Made by a program: the position numbers and the translations under genes | In this document: positions 1 to 10,660 of the stretch, piece after piece | Layout: every line of letters starts with the position of its first letter | How positions within the stretch are numbered: position 1 is the stretch's first letter | From: Cryptomeria japonica | Lineage: Eukaryota > Streptophyta > Pinopsida > Cupressales > Cupressaceae | NCBI RefSeq assembly: GCF_030272615.1 | Contig: NC_081407.1 | Coordinates: 154,641,548-154,705,547, forward strand | Length of the DNA: 64,000 nucleotides | Direction: 5' to 3' | The notes under the pieces: model-generated | The model's input: the letters and a program-made list of their open reading frames with translations, nothing else | What the model was told of the DNA's origin: nothing | Database searches by the model: none

Positions 1-680
1 ATTCACACCGGCATCCAGTTTACATCGGCAACAGATCATACTGGCATCCAAAGCTGACTTGGTGATAATATTGTTTATGTAATGTAAATTGTAATTGTAT
101 AGCCGACATGATGTATTGTAAAGACTCATATATGTATGAGATCTTGTAGGTCATTTTGTGAGTAGTTGTATGTGAATTAGGTAATGAAATGTGTGTATGA
201 TACCAGATAATTGTATATGCACTTTGATGTATTTATTTTGAGAGTGAATAAGAAGCAGAGCAGAGCGAAGACTATTTACCAGCAAGGTATTCATAGAGGT
301 ATCAGACAAAGCTTAAATCGGTACTGAATCCAGCATTACAAATGCTATTTTGAAGCAATACATTGTTATTGGATTAACCATCCAATTGTGTAGTTAGTGG
401 GACTCCATTTTTGTTGTTGAGCAATGAGCTCTAGGCAGTTGGCCTTCCTGCATGTGCAGGCCCCTATTGTACTGAGTAATATTTATTCATATTGGCCAAT
501 GAGTAAATATTGTGGGTCAAAAATCCCACCGAGGTTTTTCCCTTACCAGGTTTCCTCGCCAAAAATATATGTGTTATGGTGTGCATTGATGCTGATTCTT
601 TTTTTTCTCTTTACTACATTATTATTTGTTTACCGGTATATTAATTTCAGTTATAAAGTTGTAAATAAGTTTAAATCTTT
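1..680 (+). repeat. LTR-like fragment, possibly Ty1/copia
   Basis: No gene is visible. The stretch around 511-565 has the paired phrases GAGGTTTTTCCCTTACC and AGGTTTCCTCGCC, which resemble the 3' part of many plant copia LTRs. No partner LTR, primer-binding site or target duplication was found in the window, so the boundaries are nominal. The open frame that begins at 424 has low-complexity composition and no recognisable domain. Confidence 0.3.
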
Positions 681-706
681 CATCTACCAATCAAACACTG
701 ATTCAT

Positions 707-721
707 CCCCCCCCCCCCCCC
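707..721. repeat. Poly-C run (15 C)
   Basis: Uninterrupted run of 15 cytosines, a mononucleotide tract likely to be length-variable. Confidence 0.9.
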
Positions 722-3660
722 TCTCAATGTCTTTGGGGTTAACCAAATATCTAACATTCTTTACATTTTCTTGTGCAATAGAAAGGTGTTTTGTGTGGGA
801 GATTTCTTGGGATTTTTGAAGAAGGAATTTGAGGGTTCTTAGATGCAGTATTGTGGCTTGTTTCTAGTTGGATTGATATGATTGAGCATGGCTTTCATCA
901 GAACTTGATCCCTCATCAATTCTCCTTCAGTTTGAATTGTATTTGCAGGACCCAAGCTAGGGTTTTGAGACCCCAATGTAGCAGAATGGTTATGTTCTTA
1001 TTTTGAAAAGAAAAGAATGTTGTTTTTTATGTTTTTGTTGTTATTTGCATTTGTTTTGTTTGTTGGGAAAGAATAGGAGAAAAGGGCTTTGAATGCATTT
1101 TCATTTCCTTGGATTTGTTGGAATTGTTTAAGGATTTATGCTTAAATAAAAAGGATTTCCTTTGGGGTTGATTTTGGGAAATAAAAATGATGTATTCCAT
1201 ACTCTTCGATTCTTTTTGAAAAAAGTTTAAAATTTTAGATTCTTCATGTTTAAATTTGGATTGAATGTCTCTCTCCTTTCTCTTAGTTACTTGAGTAAAT
1301 ATTAGGGTTTGGGGGCTCTAGTTTAAAATTAAAGTTGTGAACTGATTTGGAACTATATTCTGGTGTATTTGATATTATGTTGTCCATGTTGATTTTTTAA
1401 TTTTGGGTATGTATTTAAAGTTCTGAGTTCATAAGCCCTCTCAAATGGAGTTTTCTAAAGGGTTGTTTTTAGATTTTCATGTTTAATAACTCTCTTTCTG
1501 AGTCTTGGTAAACAATTGATTGGTGTTCTTGGAAGGAAATATATCCCTCTCAAATGGGTCTTTGTTTTTACCTTCAGGACCTTTTCATGGGTCAATTTTG
1601 TCTCCCAAGTGCTCCCTGTGCAATATGCCCTAGTACTATCTTAAATGCATAGAATCGGGTACAGATGCACAGGAACAAACTAAAAAAGTGCATAATTATG
1701 ATGCATATGTGCAGAAATGTGTAAATGCACAAATTTAAGTGATGGATGTGCAGTTTCCCCATTTTTCATCCAGTTTGGTTCTACGTAAGGTCTAGAGGGT
1801 TTTCAGTGGTTCCTAGAGGCTCCTCGAGATTTTTTCTTGTCTGTGTTTGTATTTTGGGGTCAATAAGACCTGATTTGAATTATTTTACTCTTTCTTATGC
1901 TTCTTCTATATTTGGGTGCATGTATATTCATTTGTCACTACATTTTGAGAACCTTATGGATGTTACTTGTTGGATAAGGATACGGTGACCTTATGTGAAA
2001 TTTGGATCAGTTTTTAGGCCATGAATCATGTATGCATCATTTTTTCATTCTTATTTGTAGATTTCTATCCCTTATTGTGAATAAAACCCTAGGTTAGTGA
2101 TGATTAAGTTCAAGATAGGGGGAGTGGCTCTCATTTGGGTGTCGAGGCCCTATGTGGCTGCTAGGGAATCCCATTGGGAGTTTCTTTAACAAGTAAAAAC
2201 CTAATAAATGAACTAGGAGGAAACACACATTAAATAGGATAATTATGATTCCCTAACCCATGGCCTTGAGTGCTAGTTTATACTAAGGATGAATTTGGGA
2301 AGGCCTATTCATCCTAGGGACGTAGAGCTAGCATAATCAAACTCCCTTGTCCTCATGAAAGATTGGTTCGATTCCATATGTGCGGTCAAATGGGCACCAG
2401 GGCCTAGAGAGGATATCAAGGAAACTCATGTTGATTCCATGTGATGACACTCTTCCCTAGTTGTATCCTATCACCCTATCCTATGTTTTGTTTAAATGCC
2501 TCTAGTGAAACCTTGTGCTTAGTTTTGTTTGTCCATTTGTTTTTTTGTATCTCCTTGGATGTTGGTTGTCAACCTAGTTTGCTTGTGTTGTGTGTGGGGC
2601 CTCATGTCTATTTCCAAAGCATGGTGGGGTGGAGATAAAGGTTCCACATGGTTGGTAGGCTCTTGCCTACCTCCATTGGGGACCGATGGACATTGTTCGT
2701 GAGTTGGATTGGTTCTATGTCATCTTTCTAGTTTTATTCCAGTTCATGGTGTAGATGTTTCAGTGATGTATTAGGAGATGCCATTTACTTTATTATCATT
2801 GATCTTGTATCGTTGTAATTTTAATCATTTATGATTTGGACACTCCCTTAGGAAGATTGATGTAATTTGATGTAATAAAATATAATGTGTGGTGATTGAA
2901 AGAATGTAATTTTAGTTTAGAGTTTAGTGGTGTGATGTTGGTATCAACCACCTTTATGTGATGAAATGTATCATTATGTTTATGCGAAAGTTATCATAGG
3001 AACACTTCAGCTGGTGTTTTAAAATGAACCTACCAATTAGATATTTACATTATATTTTATGTAATTTTATATTTTTGCTTACTGGAAACTAGATGCTTAG
3101 ATGTTGTGTAGAGTGTTGCTTAGGCAGCGGCATTAGGGAACCCACAAGATGACTAGTTAAGAAAAATTTTATCTTCCACATGTGCAAATGTTATAATTAA
3201 ATTCATGATAAGTTAGTAATGTTATATAATATGTTTTGAAAAAAAAAATTATTGCTATGTTTAGTTGTTTAGTTAGCTATTGTCCTCTAAGGTTCCTTAG
3301 CAAAGCATTATGGAACAAAACTTAGGCTACCTTGCAACTTTGCATTACATGCATCTAATGTTTTTCACATCAATAGAAAAATTCCTACCCTAGGAAATTG
3401 CTTTTTATTCTTGAAAATATAAGATAGTTATTGTAAAGGTTCCTCACCTAACCTTGTAGGTTCAAACAAATTGTTTGTATGCGCCCCGAACTATGAGAAA
3501 CAACCCATCAAAGTTCAGTACCTTTTTGTACTTCGGACACTTAAGAGACAATGTTTCTACAGAATGGCCCTAAATGTTTGACAAAGTTTGGAAACCAAAT
3601 AGGTGCATGCCTAGCATAAACAAACCTACCCAGATGTGTTCATCTTGATGGTTCTTTCCC
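722..3660. other. Anonymous AT-rich DNA, no gene seen
   Basis: All frames are short and of low-complexity composition. No domain, tRNA or clear element end is visible. The part at about 2100-2750 reads like LTR U3 sequence, but no boundary or partner copy supports this. Confidence 0.5.
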
Positions 3661-3666
3661 ATGACA

Positions 3667-3726
3667 CTTTTTGTAACTTTTTATAACTTTTTATAATTTT
3701 TTGCTACTTTTTACAACTTTTTGTGC
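3667..3726. repeat. Short tandem repeat, AACTTTTTGC-like
   Basis: Five to six diverged 10-11 nt units of the form ACTTTTTGTA/ATAACTTTTT, followed by GTGCACTCTCTATGCATCAC. The same repeat followed by nearly the same flank recurs at 10544-10660, so both loci belong to one dispersed repeat family. Confidence 0.7.
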
Positions 3727-3966
3727 ACTCTCTATGCATCACTATTTTGAAAATTGTTGTCCTCATTTTTTAGCAATAACAAAAACTGGAGACAACCCCT
3801 AAAAATTTTGTCTAATTTGTATTTCGCATTCTATAAAGCATATTTATCAAGGAGTAAGTCATACTTCTCGAGTTAGATTTTCTAGTTTTTGTTTTTCCCC
3901 TTTGTTAACCCTCAAGCCTAGGGGTTTATTTTATTTTAGTTTTTTTAATTGATTTCCCTTTTTGAG

Positions 3967-5166
3967 TTGCAATTGGATCTTTAAGACTCGATTACAAGTT
4001 GTGGTATTTTAGCTTACTTGTAATTGGGTTTTTAAAACCTGATTGCTTTGGGTTGCATTTATTATTGCAAAGAGGTAAACTTATAATCAATTAATGACTC
4101 TTTGTGACCCCTTAAAAATGAAATTTGAATCCTCCTTAAGCATTTGTCTTTCACGTTATTCTCTTCACAATTGTTTTTTACTGCTAAAAATCAAGTGAAG
4201 TGTACCCTAGGATCGGATTTCTCTTCATTTTTAACCAAGTACGGGTCGTTTATGTTTTTCTTTCCATTTCACTATTTCTCTTTTTTTTTTTCTTAGTGAA
4301 TGATGTCATTTTACTACTAGGGTTTTTTGAATTTTTCTTTTTATAGTGTAATCCAAAGTCGAGTTCTTTAAACTCAAATGCATTGTTTCTAGTTCAAAAT
4401 TCTTCCAAGAAGGAATGTGTAATTGGGTTTCCTAAACCCAATCCTACATTATTTTTGTTTTTCCCCAACTTGTATTAACCATGGGTTTGTAATCAAATTC
4501 TTGAGATCCATTTACATGTATGATCTACTCTATGTAATCGAATCTCAAGAGTTCAATCACAAGTGCCCTTTCTTTGAATGAATTCACTTGTAGTTGATTC
4601 TTCATGACCCGATTACACTTTGAACTGTTCATAGAGGTGTTGTCCTAAATGTAATCAGGTCATGAAGACCCAACTACACCTTTGTTTACTTTTAAGTTTA
4701 CGAGTTCATTCCCCTTACCTTGTAATCAGATTTTAAAGACCCGATTACAAGGTGATCACATCATGGATGACTTGTAATCGGATCTTTAAAACCCAATTAC
4801 AAGCCAAACTCATATCAACTGATGACTTGTAATCAGATCTTGAAGATCCGATTATAAGTTTTTTTCACTTTTTAAATCTTGTCTTGTAGTCAAATCTTTA
4901 AGATCTAATTACAAGTCGTGTTATATTGTTTATAGCTTGTAATCTAGTCTTGAAGACTTCACTACAAGAAATCATTACAGTTCACATTTAGATAAAAATT
5001 TTACCCTAATGTAATTAGGTCTTTTAAACTTGATTGCATTCCAATCCCAATGAACAAATAATTGATTTTGTGTTCAAGATGTAATCGAGTTTCAAGGGCT
5101 CGATTACATCAACATGAATTATAACTATGAAATGCATGCAGTCGGTTCTTGGGAACTTGATTACAT
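3967..5166. repeat. Array of ~33-nt imperfect palindromes
   Basis: About 15 units, each a short inverted repeat. The left half is like CTTGTAATCGGGTCT and the right half is its reverse complement, joined at a central TTTAAA or TTGAA. Units read at 3967-3998, 4017-4048, 4417-4449, 4487-4516, 4532-4563, 4587-4620, 4649-4680, 4718-4752, 4771-4803, 4826-4858, 4883-4915, 4936-4968, 5008-5040, 5078-5110 and 5136-5166, with a weaker one near 4350-4385. From 4532 on they start every 53-72 nt. Linkers are unrelated to one another. Length stays near 33 nt although the sequence varies, and arms within a unit stay largely complementary. It lies just upstream of a degenerate retroelement frame and may be its 5' non-coding region. 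Not a CRISPR: spacers are irregular and each repeat is itself palindromic. Confidence 0.85.
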
Positions 5167-8143
5167 CTTTTAGATGTTTTATCATCACATTTGAAATTAT
5201 ATCAACTTGCCTTTCTTGTCATCCTCTTGATGTCATCTTTGACCCCGCCTATCATATTCATCTTTTTGTGTCAGTTATCCATGTTTGCACACATGATTTA
5301 CCCAAATCAATAGGTCAAGATGTTGGTCTTCATTCTGAAGTGTTATCATCTCATAAGAATATCATGGAGTTTTTTAGTTCACATGAATATGTCCTTACTC
5401 TATGGGATTTTTACCTCACCCTTGTAGATAAAGCTTAGATGTCTAGAGAACAGGCTGCCATGCCAGACAAGAAGATGAAATACAAATATTAGAAAGACCA
5501 AAATGTTATCCTACCTTCTTCACTGAGTTTGAATGTTGAAGAAATCAAGGATACAGAGATAGGACATGTTGATATGTCTGAATTTCTAAAAAGAATTGAG
5601 GAACAATCATCATCACTAGGCATGAAATAGCTCCTCAATAGTCACATTCATCTAGTCTCATCCTTCCCAGTGGCTAATCTAGAACCAGAATTCATTCTTG
5701 TATGTGCTACTCATTTTGACAGGGATACAAGAACTATTAGAGATGATGACAGTAAAGTAATTATCAAACATTATCCTAAAGCACATGCCAACATCACTAT
5801 ACAAAAATCTCAAGCTCATTACAATCAGAATGAAGAGTCTTGTAAGAAGAATATCAATAGCAATTGGCTCTTGAATCCAAGAGCTACAACCACTAGATGG
5901 CCTAAACTTTACCAAAGCGACTTCAAAGAGGAAATTAATGACATGATTAATCTCCTTAGTAGACTCAAGGACTGAAGAAATCCAACATATTTGTGACATG
6001 GATGAACAGGTATATTTCTATCATGAAGAAAGGTGTGCAACAAATTTTCTGGGGTGAGCAAATCAGTGATTCCCTATGTGAACAACTTTCACAAGTGGCT
6101 CACCAGTCTTACTTTCTACAAGAATTCATATTTGGTATACATGGAATCTTCATTTAGACAATTCCCTGTGCTCACCACGGAAGGAGACCAAATAAAAGTG
6201 TTAGTATGGACATACTATGACCAGCTAACCATGAAGACTAGTGCACATCATTACAAAAGGATTCAAGATTCTTTCTATGGCTCATATATGTGCTCTTTTG
6301 ACCAAACACTCAAGAAGAGAAGAGTATAAAAATCATCTTGGAAGAAATTTAATGAGTAGGGTGTCTCTTCCTACAGTTTCCTGCATTCACATACATGAGA
6401 GTATAAAAATCATTCACATGCATTCATATCTACTCATAATCCACTTGCCATTGGGAGATATTCATTAACAACCTCTATCAAGGATAAAGCCATGGAGATA
6501 GAGCTCCAGGAGATCAAATTAAAGAAGTTCAAAATCAGAAAATATTTTTGACTACAGAGGAATTAAAGTTAAAATAAAAAGAGCCTTCACCCATGTGCAC
6601 TGGATTAAAGATGTCTAGATTGATCTCTGCACTGAAGAGGATGTTAAAAGAATGGATTATAGCAGGCACACTTTGGAGAAAATTATTGACTTGGGTCTAG
6701 CTAATATTGCAGAAGGTATGGAAGATAATGAAGAAGTGGTTGATCTAGTCTATGAGCAACAAAAGATTGCAGAAACTTCTTTTCCTCCCATCCATTGGTC
6801 ACAAAAGGAATCTACATTCATTAAAGAAAGGTTTCAACCTATTCTAGCCAACACTAATACATGGTTTAAAAGAAACGGTATAAATTTGAAATGGTTCAAG
6901 ATTGAATTAGAAGATGATATAGTGGGACGAATTGATCAGAGGTTTGAACTAAGGACCAAAGATAAAGAAGAAGCTTCCTCTTCCAAAGGAACCAAGATTA
7001 ATATCAATATTGGTAAAGCCAAGAATAAGACCCAAGAGGGAACACTCGTTGAGGGAAAAGAATAGGTGAAAGAACAAGGTGGTGATCAAAGTGTGCAAAA
7101 CCAAGCAGAAGAAAGATAAGTATCTCTTGTTGCCTTGGATCCAGAGACTCCTCACAGTAATATTTCTCAGGTATCCACTCCTAGCAGTGTTCCTGAATTT
7201 TCTTTAGACACTAATGTTGATTCCTTCTCTATTGTGATAATGAACTCAGTTGTTCCAATGGTTCCTACCCAAAATATCTCTACCCTAGCTATTGAGTCTA
7301 TCCTAGATTCTCCACAAGATAAATTGGATAGCATTTTTTATTCTTATACCTCATACCCAAAGTAGGGAAATCGGTAGAAACACTGAAACAATTGATCTGG
7401 TATCATCTTCCATTGTTGGAGAAACTATCAAGAAGGATGAGAGGGCTAGATAGAAATTAAGTGTGATAGACTCTTGGGAAAATAGGTTGTTGTGGAAAGG
7501 TACTAAATTGGTAAGAACATTTCTTTGAATGTATAAGGATTTAGAGGAATTCAAGTCTAGATTGAAGCACACTTTGGAGGTCTTGTCTCAAGATTTGCAA
7601 TCTTAATAGGAATATTTAAAAAACTTGGCTCAAGTTCATAGATTACCAATTAGATGCACTATGTGAATATGATGTTTTATCTTCTAAAAGGCAATATGTT
7701 GAATTCAAGGAGCTTATGACCAATAGACCTAAAGTGATTGAGGACTTGATGAGTGATTTGGAATCAGCCATGAAGTCGTGTGTTGAAGATGAGAAAGAAA
7801 TTCTTTCTCAGTTTGAAAATTTCTCTTATGGCTTGGTGAATGAAGATATAAAGTTGTTGTCAAAAGATGCGATACTCTCAAAATTTAGTTCATTGATTCA
7901 TGTAGAAATAGAAGCTAATCATTTCACCTTACCTTCCATTGACAAACTGACCAATCTCTAAGCATTTTTTAATCAAAATGCAAGGTGCTCTGAAGAAGTA
8001 TCAAATGTCTTTCACCAATTATTTTGTTGTTGTTCCTAGGATCATAGCAGTAGCAAGTCATACTTTTGGGCCAAATGATGAGGAAGTACAAGCTTCATTG
8101 CACAGCTTTGTGGAATTCGTGGCCCAAAATGAAAGTTGAGAAG
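5127..8143 (+). pseudogene. Decayed retroelement frame, family unrecognised
   Basis: One frame stays readable from 5127 to about 6330 despite several stops (near 5437, 5491, 5628 and 5973). A second readable run in another stretch covers 6652-7365 with internal stops at 7063 and 7117, and a third covers 7716-7961. Predicted pieces are charged and partly coiled-coil-like, with no protease, reverse transcriptase, integrase or zinc knuckle. A phrase WTYYDQLTMKT followed by FYGSYMCSF is repeated in the second copy at 10162-10470. That copy keeps about 100 bp lost here near 6390, so this copy has an internal deletion. The position between a repeat array and an LTR-like segment suggests the internal region of a large non-autonomous retrotransposon derivative. 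I do not recognise the protein and assign no function. Confidence 0.5.
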
Positions 8144-8149
8144 TACCCT

Positions 8150-9020
8150 AAAACACTAGTTTTGTTATGTTTTCTTAGAAATAATTGTGTCTAGACATAT
8201 CATATTTAAAGTCAAAATATGTAATTAAATATGATCACATTACAAGTCAAAATAGATTAGGACTTATGATGTTGAATAAGTCAAATTTATTTAGAATTTT
8301 TCACCTTTTTCTCATAGTTCATCATCTATATATAAGAGGGATCTCTTTGTAATTAGATTATTTGTTTGGCATGCGAGAAAACTTTGTAAAAATTTTGAAG
8401 TGATTTTGACTTTGATTTATACATTGCAATTTTATATCTTTGATTAATAGAGATTTGTTGAGTTTTCAATCTTTGAGTTGAATCCCATTATATATTACAT
8501 TGTGTTCTTATGTCATAGTGGTGATATTATCTTAAGTTGATCATGATGTATTTGAGAATATTGTTGCGCTATGAGGAGTGTTTTGAATCTAATTTCTTGC
8601 AAACTTTGGGCTATAAACTTCAAATTTAGATATAATTACTAGTTGTGTTAAAAAGAACTTCTAGTATTTGTGCTGTGATTTTTTCCATAGTCTAAAGTGA
8701 GAATTGCATTATACTAAAAGTCTTTGAGTTGTCATTTACTGCACTTTACTGTTTTATCCGGAAACAGTTTAAGGTCTTTGAGACATATTTTTGTTATCTT
8801 TGATAAAAGTTATATTGGGTTACATAAGTCATTACAAAGGGTTGATAGGATTATAGCATGTGTTAAAGTCTTTGAGCTTTAAAATACTGCACTCTCATCT
8901 CGGAAGCAATGTCTTTGAGCTTTCATAAAAACTTTTCTTCTTTTTCAATCAATTTCATTGGTACACTTCTTAGTTAGTAACTAAGTAGTTTATTGATTAT
9001 TATTGTTGTTAGCAAAAATA
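8150..9020 (+). repeat. Probable LTR segment with TATA box
   Basis: Follows the last readable frame of the upstream relic. It contains CTATATATAAG at 8326-8336, a TATA-like core expected in an LTR promoter. The 3' two thirds (about 8465-9020) form the left arm of a large inverted repeat whose right arm is 9390-9941. Exact LTR ends could not be set. Confidence 0.4.
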
Positions 9021-9941
9021 TCTCCTTTGAATAACCAGCTGAACTATAGCTTGGGGGGATAGGGGGGGGCCTTCTATCAAGAATAGTAGGGGGCTAAAAG
9101 AACCCTGGCGAATAGTAGGGATTACTTATTAAGAAGGGGGCCCACAATAATGAATAGGATCCAAAAATTGCTGGTTGAAAATTTTGTAAATTGGGGAAGT
9201 TCATAAAATTGTGGTTTCAACCATAATGTGTGAGATGATATCTCCTTGCAAAGGGGAGACTTCCTTCTTATCACTCTGAACAGCTCTATAACTATTTATA
9301 CTAATCTAATCATTGGATGTTACACCACCTTTTCGTCTTCCTTTAGGAAAGATGCTTATCCTCTTCTCTTATATTCAAAATGGATATTTCTACTAAGATA
9401 AATAATAATCAATAAACTACTTAGTTACTAACTAATAAGTGTACCAATGAAATTTATTGAAAAAGAAGTAAAGTTTCTATGAAAGCTCAAAGACTTATGT
9501 TGCTTCTAGGATGGGAGTACAATATTTTAAAGCTCAAAGACTTTAACACATACTATAATCCTATCAACCCTTTGTAATGACTTTTTTAAGCCAATATAAT
9601 TTTTATCAAAGATAACAAAAATATGCTTCAAAGACCTTAAAGTATTACCAAATGAAATAGTAAAGTATAGTATATGACAGCTCAAAGACTTTCAGTATAA
9701 TGCAATTGTCACTTAAGACTATGGAAAGAATTGTAGCACAAAGACTAGAAGTTATTTCTAACACTAGTAATTATATCTAAATTTGAAGTTTACAGCTCAA
9801 ATTCTACAAGAAATTAGATTCAAAACACTCTTCACAGTGCAACAATATTCTCACATACACTTTGATCAACCTAAGATAATATCACCACTATGACATAAGA
9901 ACACAATGATAATATAGAATGGGCTTTGACTCAAGGATTGA
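8465..9941. repeat. Large inverted repeat, ~550 bp arms
   Basis: Left arm about 8465-9020 and right arm about 9390-9941 are reverse complements with many substitutions. For example TTAGTTAGTAACTAAGTAG at 8970-8988 is answered by CTACTTAGTTACTAACTAA near 9407, and TGTGTTCTTATGTCATAGTGG near 8500 by its complement near 9890. The spacer of about 370 bp is unique. The left arm carries five copies of TCTTTGAG (8470, 8721, 8775, 8879, 8912), mirrored in the right arm. Confidence 0.85.
9052..9145 (+). other. G-run-rich spacer centre
   Basis: Runs of six and eight G (from 9053), then further GGGGG, GGG and GGGGG runs to about 9142, in the loop of the inverted repeat. The spacing permits G-quadruplex folding, which is an inference only. 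Confidence 0.5.
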
Positions 9942-10540
9942 AGAAATCCAATATATTTGAGACATGGATGTACAGGTATATTTCTATCATGAAGAAGGGT
10001 GTGAAACAAATTTTATGGGGAGAGAAAATCAATGATGCCCTATGTGAATAGCTTTCATAGGTACCCACAACTCTTACTTCTACATGAATTCCTATTTGGT
10101 ATACATTGTAGCTTCATTTAGATAATTTCTTGGGCTCACCACAGAAGGAGACCAAACAAAAGTGCCAATATGGACATACTATGACCAACTAACCATGAAG
10201 ACTGGCAGACATCATTACAGAAGGATTCAATATTCTTTCTATGGCTCATATATGTGCTCCTTTGACAAGACACTCAAGAAGAGAAGAGTATCAGAGGCAC
10301 CTTGGAAGAAAGTTAATGAGTACTGGTGTATCTTCATACAATTTCCTACATTCACATACATGAGAGTAGGTTGTTTTGATGATCATCCATACATGCTCTC
10401 GAGGTATCCTACTGATAGGATTATTCTGATGGAGTTAGCAAGGAAAATAATGGTTGTTCATGCAAAATAGTTAGCTTCTCATAAAGTAGGTTTGATCATA
10501 TCTACTCAGAATCCACTCACCATTGGGAGATATTCATTAA
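9942..10540 (+). pseudogene. Second partial copy of the 5127-8143 element frame
   Basis: Aligns by eye with 5980-6560: both run through GAAGAAATCCAA, TATTTCTATCATGAAGAA and the WTYYDQLTMKT coding phrase. The longest open piece is 10162-10470 (102 residues), which ends at a TAG where the flanking homology continues. It keeps a segment with FPTFTYMRVGCFDDHPYMLS that is missing from the first copy. Homology to the first copy stops near 10540. The left boundary coincides with the outer end of the inverted repeat right arm, so this is a rearranged fragment and not an independent full insertion. Function unknown. Confidence 0.6.
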
Positions 10541-10543
10541 AAA

Positions 10544-10660
10544 AATTTACAACTTTTTGCAACTTTTTGCAACTTTTTCTAATTTTTTGCAACTTCTGTT
10601 AACTTTTTTCAAATTTTTGCAACTTTTTGTGCATTCTCTATGCATCACTATTTTGAAACT
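10544..10660. repeat. Short tandem repeat, CAACTTTTTG units
   Basis: About eight copies of AACTTTTTGC with drift, ending in GTGCATTCTCTATGCATCAC. The same repeat and flank occur at 3667-3750. Confidence 0.8.

Noticed and set aside
424-819. Open frame of 131 codons near the left edge
   Set aside because: Composition is low-complexity, it contains the poly-C run as a proline tract, and no domain is visible. It lies in LTR-like DNA.
3967-5166. CRISPR array reading of the repeats
   Set aside because: Spacing varies from 53 to 72 nt, each repeat is itself a full palindrome, the units are diverged, and the genome is a plant nuclear one.
9301-9941. Right inverted arm as an independent gene promoter
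   Set aside because: Its motifs are the mirror of the left arm LTR segment, and no gene follows on either side.
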